The notes: a model not told the origin generated them from the letters alone. Shown: positions 44,888-54,040, counted from the stretch's first letter. The stretch: 64,000 nucleotides of DNA from Streptomyces griseocarneus (GCA_003674045.1 PENC01000010.1:62001-126000); one strand, 5' to 3'. Made by a program: numbers and translations.

Positions 44888-45856
44888 ATGCACACCGATC
44901 ACACCGGCCTTGTCGCGGCCCTCGACATCGGCGGCACCAAGATCGCGGGGGCGCTGGTGGACGGCGGGGGCCGTCTGCTCGTCCGCGCCCAGCGGCCGAC
45001 GCCCGCGCGGGAAGCCGCCGGGACGGTGATGGCCGCCGTGGGCGAGGTGCTGGACGAACTCGCCCGGTCCGCCGCGTGGCGGCGCGTGCGTGCGGTGGGC
45101 ATCGGCAGCGCGGGCCCGGTCGATGCCTCGCGTGGCACGGTCAGTCCGGTCAACGTCCCGGGCTGGCGCGCGTTCCCGCTGGTCGACGAGGTGCGGGAGC
45201 GGGTGGGCGGCCTGCTGCCGGTGACGCTGGTCGGCGACGGCGTCGCGATGACCGCCGCCGAGCACTGGCAGGGCGCGGCGCGCGGGCACGCCAACGCCCT
45301 GTGCATGGTGGTGTCCACCGGTGTCGGCGGCGGACTGGTCCTCGACGGCCGCCTCCACCCGGGGCCCACGGGCAATGCGGGCCACATCGGCCACATCAGT
45401 GTCGACCTCGACGGCGACGCCTGCCCCTGCGGCGCGCGCGGCTGCGTCGAACGCATCGCCAGCGGCCCCAATATCGCGCGCCGCGCGCTCGACTCCGGCT
45501 GGCGGCCGGGCCCCGGGGGCGACAGGAGCGCCGCCGCCGTCGCGGCCGCGGCGCGGGCCGGGGACGCGGTGGCCCGGGCGTCCTTCGCGCGGGCGGCGCA
45601 GGCGCTGGCGGCGGGGATCGCGGCGACGGCCACCCTCGTCGAGATCGAGGTGGCGGTCATAGGGGGCGGGGTGGCGGGGGCCGGTGACGTCCTCTTCGCC
45701 CCGCTGCGCGAGCGTCTGCGCGACTACGCGACGCTGTCCTTCGCGTCGGGCGTGCGGGTCCTGCCCGCCCGGCTCGGCTCCGACGCGGGTCTGGTGGGGG
45801 CCGCGGCCGCCGCGGCGCAGGAACTGCAGCTCTGGGCGGTGCCCGCGGGGCGGTGA
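44888..45856 (+). CDS. ROK-family sugar kinase
   Basis: 322 residues. ATP loop AALDIGGTKIAGALVDGGG (about 11-29), GIGSAGPVDASRGTVSPVNVPGW, STGVGGGLVLDGRLHPGPTGNAGHIGHISVD (substrate Glu replaced in GNAGHIGH wording) and the zinc/ROK motif CPCGARGCVERIASGP (about 179-194). It phosphorylates glucose or a related sugar. ATG 44888 is used; AGGAG lies a little far (13 nt). GTG 44864 lacks a site. Divergent from and probably repressed by the LacI protein. Confidence 0.88.
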   Translation: MHTDHTGLVAALDIGGTKIAGALVDGGGRLLVRAQRPTPAREAAGTVMAAVGEVLDELARSAAWRRVRAVGIGSAGPVDASRGTVSPVNVPGWRAFPLVDEVRERVGGLLPVTLVGDGVAMTAAEHWQGAARGHANALCMVVSTGVGGGLVLDGRLHPGPTGNAGHIGHISVDLDGDACPCGARGCVERIASGPNIARRALDSGWRPGPGGDRSAAAVAAAARAGDAVARASFARAAQALAAGIAATATLVEIEVAVIGGGVAGAGDVLFAPLRERLRDYATLSFASGVRVLPARLGSDAGLVGAAAAAAQELQLWAVPAGR

Positions 45857-46021
45857 CGCGTGGGGAGGGGTGGAACTCCCGCGCGGGGGTATGCGCCCGG
45901 GAACGACGGACCGGGCTTTCGCTGGCGGCCGGGGGCCCGGCAGTGCATCATGCCGCTCGCATGCGTTTCCGTGGCAAGGTGTTCCGGGCACTTCACAGGG
46001 GTCTACGGAGGAGGGGGAACC

Positions 46022-47059
46022 GTGATCGTCTGGCTGAACGGCGCGTTCAGTACGGGGAAGACCAGCACGGCGAGGGAGCTCACGGAACTGATCCCGGGCA
46101 GTACCCTCTACGACCCCGAGGTGATCGGCGGAGCACTGCACCACATCGTGCCGCCGAAGCGCATGGGCGAGGTCGACGACTATCAGGACCTGCCGATCTG
46201 GCGGCGCCTGGTCGTGGACGCGGCGGCCGCGCTGCTCGCGGAGGTGGGCGGGGTGCTCGTGGTGCCCATGACCCTGCTGCGACAGGAGTACCGAGACGAG
46301 ATCTTCGGCGCCCTCGCCTCCCGTCGCATCCTTGTTCGGCATGTGCTGCTGACGGTTGACGAAACGATACTTCGTGCGCGTATCGCGAGCCGTGAGGAGT
46401 ACGAGGACGACCCGGAGCGCAACGAGAGCGTGCGCCGCTGGGCGCTGGACCACATCGCCCCCTACCGGGCCGCACTGCCGTGGCTGCGTGCCGACGCCTT
46501 CACCGTCGACACCTGCGGGCGGACCCCGAGAGAGGTCGCCGAACAGGTCGCGGAGGCGGTGCGCAGCGGTGCCGCGGGCGTCTGCGAGATCGTGCAGACC
46601 CCGGAACCGAGGGCCGAGACCCTCGCGTCGGGGGTGCTGCTCTTCGACGAGGAGGACCGGGTGCTCCTCGTCGACCCCACCTACAAACCGGGCTGGGAGT
46701 TCCCCGGCGGGGTGGTGGAGCCCGGCGAGGCACCCGCCCGCGCCGGGATGCGCGAGGTCGCCGAGGAGATCGGCATCGAACTCCCGGAAGTGCCACGTCT
46801 GCTGGTCGTCGACTGGGAGCCGCCGAAGCCGCCCGGCTACGGCGGCCTGCGATTCCTCTTCGACGGCGGGCGGCTGCCGTCCGCCGAGGCGCACCGGCTC
46901 CTGCTGCCCGGCTCCGAACTGCGCGGCTGGCGCTTCGTCACGGAGCACGAGGCCGCGTCCCTGCTGCCGCCCGTACGCCTGAGCAGACTCCGCTGGGCGC
47001 TGCGCGCCCGGGAACAGGGACGCCCGCTCAATCTGGAGGCGGGCGTCCCCGTGGGCTGA
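46022..47059 (+). CDS. P-loop kinase-like NTPase fused to a Nudix hydrolase
   Basis: 345 residues. Domain 1 (about 1-180) is an AAA/zeta-toxin/shikimate-kinase-like P-loop fold: VWLNGAFSTGKTSTA (Walker A 7-14), a DPEVIGG segment and LLTVDETILRARI. Domain 2 (about 200-335) is a Nudix fold: GWEFPGGVVEPGE, then REVAEEIGIEL (Nudix box about 229-251). The first part may phosphorylate a small molecule and the second hydrolyse a nucleoside diphosphate derivative; the substrates are unknown. GTG 46022 has GGAGGAGGGGG upstream. Single gene. Confidence 0.88.
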   Translation: MIVWLNGAFSTGKTSTARELTELIPGSTLYDPEVIGGALHHIVPPKRMGEVDDYQDLPIWRRLVVDAAAALLAEVGGVLVVPMTLLRQEYRDEIFGALASRRILVRHVLLTVDETILRARIASREEYEDDPERNESVRRWALDHIAPYRAALPWLRADAFTVDTCGRTPREVAEQVAEAVRSGAAGVCEIVQTPEPRAETLASGVLLFDEEDRVLLVDPTYKPGWEFPGGVVEPGEAPARAGMREVAEEIGIELPEVPRLLVVDWEPPKPPGYGGLRFLFDGGRLPSAEAHRLLLPGSELRGWRFVTEHEAASLLPPVRLSRLRWALRAREQGRPLNLEAGVPVG

Positions 47060-47115
47060 CGGGGATGGCGGGCGGTGGCCGGCAGTTGACAGCCCGCCGC
47101 TCGCCACCCGCCGCG

Positions 47116-48507
47116 TCAGCGCTTGGCGTCCGCGTAGTTGACGAGGAAGAGGGCCTCGGCGAGGGAGAGCCGCTCCAGCTCCTCCGGGGAGACGCTCTCG
47201 TTCACCGCGTGGATCTGGGCTTCCGGCTCGCTCAGCCCGATGAGCAGCATTTCCGCCTCCGGGTAGAGGGAGGTCAGGGTGTTGCACAGCGGGATCGAGC
47301 CGCCCATACCGGAGATCTGCATCTCCTGGCCCTCGTAGGCGACGCGCATCGCCTCGGCCATCGACGCGTACGCCGGGCTGGAGGTGTCGGCACGGAACGG
47401 CTGGCCCTGGCCCGTCTTCTCGACCGTCACGCGCGCACCCCACGGCGCGGCGGAGACCAGGTGCGCGGACAGCAGCTCCGCGGCCTCGGCCTCGTCCACG
47501 CCCGGCGGCACCCGCAGGCTCACCGTGGCGCGGGCGCTCGCCTGCACGGACGAGGTGGCGCCGATCACCGGCGGGCAGTCGATGCCCAGCACGGTCACGG
47601 CCGGGCGCGCCCAGATGCGGTCGGCCACCGTGCCGCCGCCGATCAGCTCCACGCCGTCGAGGACCTTCGCGTCCCTGCGGAAGTCCTCCTCCTGGTACTG
47701 CAGGCCCTCCCAGGTCGCCCCCGCATCCAGGCCGTCGACCGTCGTGGAACCGTCCTCGGCGCGCAGCGAGTCCAGGATGCGGATCAGGGCCGCCAGCGCG
47801 TCCGGCGCGGCGCCACCGAACTGGCCGGAGTGCAGGTTGCCCTCCAGCGTGTCCACCTGGACCCGGAAGTTCGACATACCGCGCAGCGAGGCGGTGACGG
47901 TCGGCAGGCCCACGCGGAAGTTCCCCGCGTCGCCGATGACGACGGCGTCGGCGGTCAGCAGCTCCGGGTGCGCCTCCGCGTAGCGCTCCAGGCCACCGGT
48001 GCCCTGCTCCTCCGAACCCTCGACGATCACCTTCACGCCGACGGGCACGCCACCGTGCTCCCTCAGTGCCCGCAGCGCGGTGAGGTGCATGATCACGCCG
48101 CCCTTGCAGTCGGCGGACCCGCGGCCGTACCAGCGCCCGTCGCGCTCGGTCAGCTCGAAGGGCGGCGAGAGCCACGCGGCCTCGTCCAGCGGCGGCTGCA
48201 CGTCGTAGTGCGCGTAAAGCAGCACGGTGGGGGAGCCCTCCGGCCCCGGCAGGTAGCCGTAGACGGACCGGGTGCCGTCCGGGGTGTCGAGCAGCGCGAC
48301 ATCCCGCAGGCCCTCGGCACGCAGGGCGTCGGCCACCCAGTTCGCGGCGGCCTCGCACTCGCTGCGGGGGAACTGGGCCTCGTCCGCCACCGACTTGAAG
48401 GCCACCAGCTCGGCCAGCTCGGTCCTGGCGCGGGGCTGGAGTGCGGCGACGGTCGCCGCCAGCGCGGCCTGGTCCGGCTGCGGCCGGTGGGCCTGGGACT
48501 GCTCCAT
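47116..48507 (-). CDS. M20-family dipeptidase
   Basis: 463 residues, cytosolic. Zinc-binding set: LLYAHYDVQPP (first His about 99), GRGSADCKGGV (bridging Asp), VIVEGSEEQGTGGL (catalytic Glu pair), VIGDAGN, and C-terminal IHAVNESVSPEELER (last His). The dimerisation (lid) domain spans about 205-365. Family members cleave dipeptides such as carnosine-like or Cys-Gly. ATG 48505-48507 with GAGGAG upstream. Convergent with the kinase-Nudix gene, divergent from the flavoprotein at 48683. Confidence 0.93.
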   Translation of the reverse strand: MEQSQAHRPQPDQAALAATVAALQPRARTELAELVAFKSVADEAQFPRSECEAAANWVADALRAEGLRDVALLDTPDGTRSVYGYLPGPEGSPTVLLYAHYDVQPPLDEAAWLSPPFELTERDGRWYGRGSADCKGGVIMHLTALRALREHGGVPVGVKVIVEGSEEQGTGGLERYAEAHPELLTADAVVIGDAGNFRVGLPTVTASLRGMSNFRVQVDTLEGNLHSGQFGGAAPDALAALIRILDSLRAEDGSTTVDGLDAGATWEGLQYQEEDFRRDAKVLDGVELIGGGTVADRIWARPAVTVLGIDCPPVIGATSSVQASARATVSLRVPPGVDEAEAAELLSAHLVSAAPWGARVTVEKTGQGQPFRADTSSPAYASMAEAMRVAYEGQEMQISGMGGSIPLCNTLTSLYPEAEMLLIGLSEPEAQIHAVNESVSPEELERLSLAEALFLVNYADAKR

Positions 48508-48682
48508 GGAACGCTCCTCGTGGGCGCGACGTTATCCGTACATACAGGCGATTGTGCTGCTGATCCTCCCACGACCGCCCCGTCACGCGCTCACGCCCTT
48601 CCCACGGCGGGGCGCCCCGCCGACGGGCCGTAGGATGCGGGCGGTAGTCGTAGCCGGTGAACGAGCGGGAGTAGAAGCACAG

Positions 48683-49933
48683 GTGAGCAGCGACAACGCG
48701 GGCCAGGACGTGGAGCGGGACGCAGCCGGGAGCCAGGAGCCGGTGTGGGACGTCGTGGTGGTGGGAGCGGGGCCCGCCGGTGCCTCCGCCGCCCACGCCG
48801 CGGCCGCCGCGGGCCGTCGGGTGCTGCTCCTGGAGAAGGCGGAGCTGCCGCGCTACAAGACGTGCGGCGGAGGCATCATCGGCCCCTCGCGCGACGCGCT
48901 GCCGCCGGGCTTCGCACTGCCGCTGCGTGACCGGGTGCATGCCGTCACCTTCTCCCTCAACGGAAAGCTCACGCGCACCCGCCGTTCCAAGCGGATGCTC
49001 TTCGGACTCATCAACCGGCCCGAGTTCGACGCCGCCTTGGTGGAGGCGGCGAAGAAGGCGGGCGCCGAGGTGCGCACGGGCGTGACCGTCTCCCGCGTCG
49101 AGCAGCACGGCCCGGCCGTGCCCGACCGGCGCACCGTCGCGGTCGTGCTCGGGGACGGCCGGACGGTCCTGGCCCGCGCGGTCGTCGGCGCCGACGGGAG
49201 CGCGGGACGCATAGGAGCACACGTCGGGGTCAAGCTCGACCAGGTGGACCTGGGCCTGGAGGCCGAGATCCCGGTGCCGCCGACGGTCGCCGAGGACTGG
49301 GCGGGCCGTGTGCTCATCGACTGGGGCCCGATCCCCGGCAGCTACGGCTGGGTCTTCCCCAAGGGCGACACCCTGACGGTGGGCGTCATCTCGGAGCGGG
49401 GCGACGGTTCGGGCACCAAGCGCTATCTGGAGGACTTCATCGCCCGCCTCGGGCTGGCCGGTTTCGAGCCGAGCATCTCCTCCGGTCACCTGACCCGCTG
49501 CCGCTCCGACGACTCGCCGCTCTCGCGCGGCCGGGTCATCGTGTGCGGCGACGCGGCCGGGCTGCTGGAGCCGTGGACCCGTGAAGGCATCTCCTTCGCC
49601 CTGCGCTCGGGGCGCCTGGCAGGAGAGTGGGCCGTCCGCATCGGCGAGGCGCAGGACGCGGTCGACGCACGCCGCCAGGCGCTGAACTATGCCTTCGCCA
49701 TCAAGGCCGGTCTGGGCGTGGAGATGGGCGTCGGCCGCCGGATGCTCGCCCTGTACAAGCGGCGCCCGGGTCTCGTCCACGCAGCCGTCACGGGCTTCGG
49801 CCCGGCGTGGCAGGCCTTCGCGAGGATCACCCGCGGCTCCACCACGCTCGCCGAGATCGTCCGGACGCACCCGGTCGCCCGCCGCGTCCTGTCCACGGTG
49901 GACCGTGCCGGGAGCACGAACGCCGGCTCCTGA
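48683..49933 (+). CDS. Geranylgeranyl reductase family FAD-dependent oxidoreductase
   Basis: 416 residues. DVVVVGAGPAGASAAHAAAAAGRRVLLLEK (FAD Rossmann, about 20-49), PRYKTCGGGIIG (family mark), NRPEFDAALVEAAKKAGAEV, ADGSAGRIGAHVG, VFPKGDTLTVGV and CGDAAGLLEPWTREGISFALRSGRLA. Enzymes of this family saturate isoprenoid chains of menaquinone or lipids; in actinobacteria they often reduce a menaquinone side-chain bond. GTG 48683 is chosen; an in-frame ATG at 48636 gives a longer unstructured N-terminus. Hairpin terminator after it. Confidence 0.9.
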   Translation: MSSDNAGQDVERDAAGSQEPVWDVVVVGAGPAGASAAHAAAAAGRRVLLLEKAELPRYKTCGGGIIGPSRDALPPGFALPLRDRVHAVTFSLNGKLTRTRRSKRMLFGLINRPEFDAALVEAAKKAGAEVRTGVTVSRVEQHGPAVPDRRTVAVVLGDGRTVLARAVVGADGSAGRIGAHVGVKLDQVDLGLEAEIPVPPTVAEDWAGRVLIDWGPIPGSYGWVFPKGDTLTVGVISERGDGSGTKRYLEDFIARLGLAGFEPSISSGHLTRCRSDDSPLSRGRVIVCGDAAGLLEPWTREGISFALRSGRLAGEWAVRIGEAQDAVDARRQALNYAFAIKAGLGVEMGVGRRMLALYKRRPGLVHAAVTGFGPAWQAFARITRGSTTLAEIVRTHPVARRVLSTVDRAGSTNAGS

Positions 49934-49948
49934 CGGATGGGCGGATGG

Positions 49949-49977
49949 GGGAGAGGGCCGGCCGCCGGCCCTCTCCC
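49949..49977. terminator. Hairpin terminator between flavoprotein and nitroreductase genes
   Basis: GGGAGAGGGCCGG, loop CCG, CCGGCCCTCTCCC: a perfect 13-bp stem between two convergent genes. Confidence 0.85.
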
Positions 49978-50057
49978 TTCTCTCGCTCCGTCCGAGTCGG
50001 ATCCCTCGCCCCGTCCGAGCCGACGCCTCCGTGTCTCTCCCCGGCGCGTCGGAGCCC

Positions 50058-50504
50058 TCACTCGCCCATGGCGATCCGGAAGACCGGGTGCTTCGGCGCG
50101 ATCCGCCGTATGTCCTCGTCGGACGAGCGCGCCGTGACCCCGTCGAAGAAGCGGCCCACTTCCCACCCCCAGCGGCTCAAGTAGGCCCGCAGCAGCGGGA
50201 CCTTCTCCTCGTCGGGCACCTCCACCGCGGTGAACGGGAGGCCGACCCGGCCGACGCGGAGGCGTCCGCCGCCCGCCGCCCGCATATTGCGCACCCATTG
50301 CCCTTCGCCCCGCGCCGAGACCAGGAACCGGCCGCCCTCCACGTCCAGCGGATTGACCGGGACGGCTCGCCATTCGCCGCTGCTGCGGCCCCGCACCGAC
50401 AGCTCCGCCGTCCCCGCGAGGCTCAGGCCGCGCCGGGCCAGCCAGCCGACCGTGCCGTGGACGAGCCGAGCCTCCAGCCGTCCCGGCTTGATGTAGTGCG
50501 CCAT
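50058..50504 (-). CDS. Deazaflavin (F420)-dependent nitroreductase family protein
   Basis: 148 residues with the Ddn-like split barrel: GTAELSVRGRSSGEWRAVPVNPLDVEGGRFLVSARGEGQWVRNMRAAGGGRLRVG, followed by FTAVEVPDEEKVPLLRAYL. WVRNMRAAG is the F420-binding segment. Family members reduce quinones or nitro compounds with F420H2. ATG 50502-50504 with GGGAG upstream; the longer frame would run through the operators. Divergent from a TetR regulator, which likely represses it through three operators between the genes. Confidence 0.88.
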   Translation of the reverse strand: MAHYIKPGRLEARLVHGTVGWLARRGLSLAGTAELSVRGRSSGEWRAVPVNPLDVEGGRFLVSARGEGQWVRNMRAAGGGRLRVGRVGLPFTAVEVPDEEKVPLLRAYLSRWGWEVGRFFDGVTARSSDEDIRRIAPKHPVFRIAMGE

Positions 50505-50561
50505 GGAACACTCCCGCATACGTCGCCACTTGGTGAGGGCCCGCAGCGCGAACCCCCACTT

Positions 50562-50578
50562 CGAGAGCACTGCTCTCG
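50562..50578. promoter_or_regulatory. TetR operator 1
   Basis: CGAGAGCA-C-TGCTCTCG, perfect 8-bp arms. Confidence 0.8.
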
Positions 50579-50580
50579 CT

Positions 50581-50597
50581 TGAGAACAGTGTGCTCA
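50581..50597. promoter_or_regulatory. TetR operator 2
   Basis: TGAGAACA-G-TGTGCTCA, 7 of 8 pairs, same architecture as operator 1, centre 19 bp away. Confidence 0.7.
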
Positions 50598-50613
50598 CTC
50601 CCTCGTGGCAAAG

Positions 50614-50630
50614 CAAGAGCAGTGCTCTCG
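50614..50630. promoter_or_regulatory. TetR operator 3
   Basis: CAAGAGCA-G-TGCTCTCG, 7 of 8 pairs, centre 33 bp from operator 2 and about 50 bp before the TetR start. Confidence 0.75.
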
Positions 50631-50670
50631 TTTATGGTCATTGCTTCCTTCGGGTGGCAGACTGGTCACC

Positions 50671-51414
50671 ATGAGTGCGATCCGAGGGGCCAGGGAGCGG
50701 GCCCGCAGCGAAATCACCGCCGCCATCAAGGACGAGGCGCGTCTCCAGCTCGCACGGGACGGCGCGGCCAAGCTGTCGCTGCGCGCCGTCGCCCGCGAGC
50801 TCGGCATGGTCTCCTCGGCGCTCTACCGCTACTTCCCGAGCCGCGACGACCTGCTGACCGCCCTCATCGTCGACGCCTACAACGCGGTGGGCGCAGCCGC
50901 CGAGGCCGCCCTCGCCGCCGGCGACGGCAAGGCGCCCGCCGCCCGCTGGACGGCCGTCTGCCGCGCGGTCCGGGACTGGGCGCTCGCCCACCCCCACGAA
51001 TACGCACTGATCTACGGCACGCCCGTCCCCGGCTACACGGCGCCCCTGACCACCGTCGAACCCGCGGGCCGGGTGGCACTCACGCTCCTGTCCATCGCCC
51101 GCGAGGCGCACGCCGACGGCAGGCTCGTCGTCCGTCCCGTCGACTCCCTGCCCCGTACCGTGCACACCGACGTCGAGCGGATCGCCGCCGAGTACGCGCC
51201 CGGACTGCCCGCGCCGACGGCCGCCGCGCTCGTGGCGGCCTGGGCGCAGCTCTTCGGGCTGATCGGCTTCGAGCTCTTCGGACAGTTCAACCAGGTCGTC
51301 GAGGCCCGTGACGCGTTCTTCGCGCACGCCGTCCGCAGCCTGGCCCACCAGGTGGGGCTGGCCGGCCCCGACGAAGAGGCTGCCATACCCGATGAAGCGG
51401 CGGCCGGCACATGA
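50671..51414 (+). CDS. TetR-family transcriptional regulator
   Basis: 247 residues. HTH: LSLRAVARELGMVSSALYRYFPSRDDLLTALIVDAYNAVG (about 37-76); ligand domain with WALAHPHEYALIYGTPVPGY and AWAQLFGLIGFELFGQF (TetR_C_13-like). ATG 50671 begins right after the operator region; its ribosome-binding site is weak. It probably represses itself and the divergent nitroreductase. The ligand is unknown. Confidence 0.9.
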   Translation: MSAIRGARERARSEITAAIKDEARLQLARDGAAKLSLRAVARELGMVSSALYRYFPSRDDLLTALIVDAYNAVGAAAEAALAAGDGKAPAARWTAVCRAVRDWALAHPHEYALIYGTPVPGYTAPLTTVEPAGRVALTLLSIAREAHADGRLVVRPVDSLPRTVHTDVERIAAEYAPGLPAPTAAALVAAWAQLFGLIGFELFGQFNQVVEARDAFFAHAVRSLAHQVGLAGPDEEAAIPDEAAAGT

Positions 51415-51557
51415 CGTAGCGGCCGCCGTCGAAGGGGCGCTGCACCACTACGCCTGAGAAGGCATCGGAGGTCCTGAAGAAGCGTCAGTTGCCTCCGAGG
51501 GGCGGGACGCCACCACCCGCAGTCGGCGTCCCGCGTCCACTGGCTGCCGTCGGCGGG

Positions 51558-52781
51558 TCAGCCCAGTACCGCCAGCGGGTCGTCCAGAACGGGCTGCCAG
51601 GCAGCTTCCGCCGCCCCGATGAGGCTGTTGTGGTCGAGGCCGCACGGCAGGATGGGCACGCTGCCGCTCCGTCCCCACAGGCTGCGGTCGGCGACGACGG
51701 CGCGCAGCCGCTCCGGGTCCGCGTCCAGCAGCTCGCGGTGGAGGCCGCCCAGGATCACGCGGTCGGGGTTGAGGATGTTCACAAGGCCGGCGAGCCCCAG
51801 CCCGAGCCGGTCGATGAGGAGTTCGGCGGCGGCCCGGACGGACGGGTCGCCGTACTCCGAGCGGAGCAGCTCGCGCGACTGCTGGAGCAGGGAACCCTCG
51901 GGACCGGGCTCGCGGCCCGCGGCGGTGAGGAACGCGAGCGGATCGGCCTCCACGTCGAGGCAGCCGCGGCTTCCGCAGTGGCACGGCAGCCCGGCGGGGT
52001 TCACGGTGAGGTGCCCGACCTCCAGGGCCAGCCCCGAACTGCCGCTGTGCAGCTTGCCGTCGAGGACGAGAGCGCCGCCCACCCCGCGGTGGCCGGTGGC
52101 GACGCACAGCAGGTGCTGGGCACCCCGGCCCGCCCCGTGGCGGTGTTCGGCGAGAGCCGCCAGGTTGACGTCGTTGCCCGTGACGCCGACGGCGGTGGCG
52201 GAACCGAGGCCCGGGACACCCGCTTTGGCGAGTGCTTCGGTGAACAGCGTGCGCACCGGGGCGCCGGCGGGCCAGGACAGGTGCAGCGGGTTGAGCGCCG
52301 TGCCCTCCGGTTCGGCGACGGCCGACGGGACGGCGAGCCCCGCGCCCAGGCAGCGACGGCCCGTCTCGCGCAGCAGGCCCGCACCGGCCTCGACGACGGC
52401 GTCGATGATGTGGGACGGGTCCGAGGGCACGGTCATGCAGCCGGGAGCCGTGGCGACCATCCGGCCGCCGAGCCCGACGAGAGCCGCCCGGAACCCGTCG
52501 GCGTGGATCTGCGCGGCGAGCACGACCGGTCCGTCGGGCGCGACGGAGAGCCGGTGCGAAGGGCGGCCCTGGGAACCCGCGGGCGCGCCGGGCCGGGCGT
52601 CGACCTGGATCAGGCCGAGGGCCTCCAGCTCGGCGGCGACGGCCCCCGCGGTCGCCCGGGTCACCCCGAGCTCGCTCGTCAGCACGGCGCGCGTGGGGGC
52701 GCGGCCGGTGTGCACGAGCTCCAGGGCCGGTCCGAGGGCGCCGCGGCCCCGTTCCAAACGTGTTGTCCGAGTCTGGGTCAC
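51558..52781 (-). CDS. ROK-family transcriptional regulator (NagC/XylR type)
   Basis: 407 residues. N-terminal winged HTH RAVLTSELGVTRATAGAVAAELEALGLIQVD (about 31-61), then a ROK sugar-binding domain: LAAQIHADGFRAALVGLGG, VGVTGNDVNLAALAEHRHG, GVGGALVLDGKLHSGSSGLALEVGHLTVNPAG, zinc motif CHCGSRGCLDVEAD. The ATP loop DxGGT is missing, as expected for a regulator. The GTG start lies only 17 bp from the divergent MFS start, so the two promoters must overlap the coding regions. Probably controls that transporter. Confidence 0.9.
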   Translation of the reverse strand: MTQTRTTRLERGRGALGPALELVHTGRAPTRAVLTSELGVTRATAGAVAAELEALGLIQVDARPGAPAGSQGRPSHRLSVAPDGPVVLAAQIHADGFRAALVGLGGRMVATAPGCMTVPSDPSHIIDAVVEAGAGLLRETGRRCLGAGLAVPSAVAEPEGTALNPLHLSWPAGAPVRTLFTEALAKAGVPGLGSATAVGVTGNDVNLAALAEHRHGAGRGAQHLLCVATGHRGVGGALVLDGKLHSGSSGLALEVGHLTVNPAGLPCHCGSRGCLDVEADPLAFLTAAGREPGPEGSLLQQSRELLRSEYGDPSVRAAAELLIDRLGLGLAGLVNILNPDRVILGGLHRELLDADPERLRAVVADRSLWGRSGSVPILPCGLDHNSLIGAAEAAWQPVLDDPLAVLG

Positions 52782-52798
52782 GCCCCTATTCTGACTTT

Positions 52799-54040
52799 GT
52801 GCCGACGCTAAACAAAATAAGGACGGCCATTCGGGGCCGACAGAGTCCGAATCCGGCCGATCCCGCGCTCCGTGGCCTCCGTACCGCTCTGACCCTCTTC
52901 TTCGCCCTCGACGGCCTGCTGTTCGCGGGCTGGGTGGTCCGCATCCCCGCCATCAAGGAACAGACCGGTGCCTCCGAAGGTGCTCTCGGGCTGGCGCTGC
53001 TCGGCGTGTCCGCGGGCGCCGTCGCCACGATGGCCGTGGCCGGGCGGCTGTGCCACCGCTTCGGCAGCCACCCCGTGACGGTCGTCGCGGGCATCCTCAT
53101 GTCCCTGGGCATCGCCCTCCCGCCGCTCACCCACTCGGCCCTCTCCCTCGGGCTCGTGCTCCTCGTCTTCGGCGCGGCCTACGGCGGCATCAACGTCGCC
53201 ATGAACAGCGCCGCCGTCGACCTCGTCACCGCCCTCCGCAGGCCGGTGATGCCCAGCTTCCACGCCGCGTTCAGCCTCGGCGGGATGCTCGGCGCGGGCC
53301 TCGGCGCACTGGTCGCGGGACACCTGTCCGCCACCCGCCACCTGCTGCTCCTGGCCGCGGTCGGACTCGTCGTCAGTGCCTTGGCGGGACGCGCACTGCT
53401 CGCCCACCCCGCTCCACGCGCCGAGCGCCGTCCCGAGCCGTCGGCGGCCGCGACGACAGGCTTCGGGGCCGCCGCCGGAAACGGCCGGGGCCGCCGACTG
53501 GTCGTCGTCTTCGGCCTGATCGCCCTGTGCGACGCCTACGGGGAAGGCGCGCTCGCGGACTGGGGCGCCCTCCACCTCCAGCAGGACCTCGACGCCCGCG
53601 CGGCTGTCGCGGCCATCGGCTACTCCGTCTTCGCGCTCACCATGACGCTCGGACGCCTCATGGGCACCGTCCTCCTCGAACGCCTCGGCCAGACCACGAC
53701 CTTGGTCGCCGGAGGCGCGGCCGCCGCCGTGGGCATGCTGCTCGGTTCGCTGGCCCCCACGGTGTGGGCCGCCCTCGTGGGCTTCGCGCTCACCGGGATC
53801 GGCCTCGCCAACATCTTCCCCGTCGCGGTCGGGCGGGCCGGGGAACTGGCCGGACCGACCGGCGTCGCCACGGCCTCCACTTTCGGCTACGGCGGGATGC
53901 TGCTCGGGCCCCCGGCGATCGGCTTCCTCGCGGACACCTGGTCCCTGCCCGTCGCCCTGACCACGGTCGCGGGCCTGGCCGGTATGGCGGCGCTGATCGC
54001 CTGCACCACACGGAACGTGGTGCGCGCCGCCTCCCGATGA
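52799..54040 (+). CDS. MFS transporter, FucP/NarK-like sugar or drug exporter
   Basis: 413 residues, 12 predicted helices. LFFALDGLLFAGWVVRIPAIKEQTGASEGALGLALLGVSAGAVATMAVAGRLCHRFGS has the MFS loop 2-3 motif; GGINVAMNSAAVDLV, MPSFHAAFSLGGMLGAGLGAL and GYSVFALTMTLGRLMGTVLLERLG follow. The SFHAAFSLGGxxGA wording is typical of the MFS subgroup near ROK regulators. GTG 52799 is the only start that keeps the whole first helix; without a ribosome-binding site the message may be leaderless. Confidence 0.87.
   Translation: MPTLNKIRTAIRGRQSPNPADPALRGLRTALTLFFALDGLLFAGWVVRIPAIKEQTGASEGALGLALLGVSAGAVATMAVAGRLCHRFGSHPVTVVAGILMSLGIALPPLTHSALSLGLVLLVFGAAYGGINVAMNSAAVDLVTALRRPVMPSFHAAFSLGGMLGAGLGALVAGHLSATRHLLLLAAVGLVVSALAGRALLAHPAPRAERRPEPSAAATTGFGAAAGNGRGRRLVVVFGLIALCDAYGEGALADWGALHLQQDLDARAAVAAIGYSVFALTMTLGRLMGTVLLERLGQTTTLVAGGAAAAVGMLLGSLAPTVWAALVGFALTGIGLANIFPVAVGRAGELAGPTGVATASTFGYGGMLLGPPAIGFLADTWSLPVALTTVAGLAGMAALIACTTRNVVRAASR

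Noticed and set aside
43676..49870. A 2064-codon open frame on the minus strand
   Set aside because: High GC removes stops in the antisense frames. It crosses five real genes; only the last 344 codons are a LacI gene.
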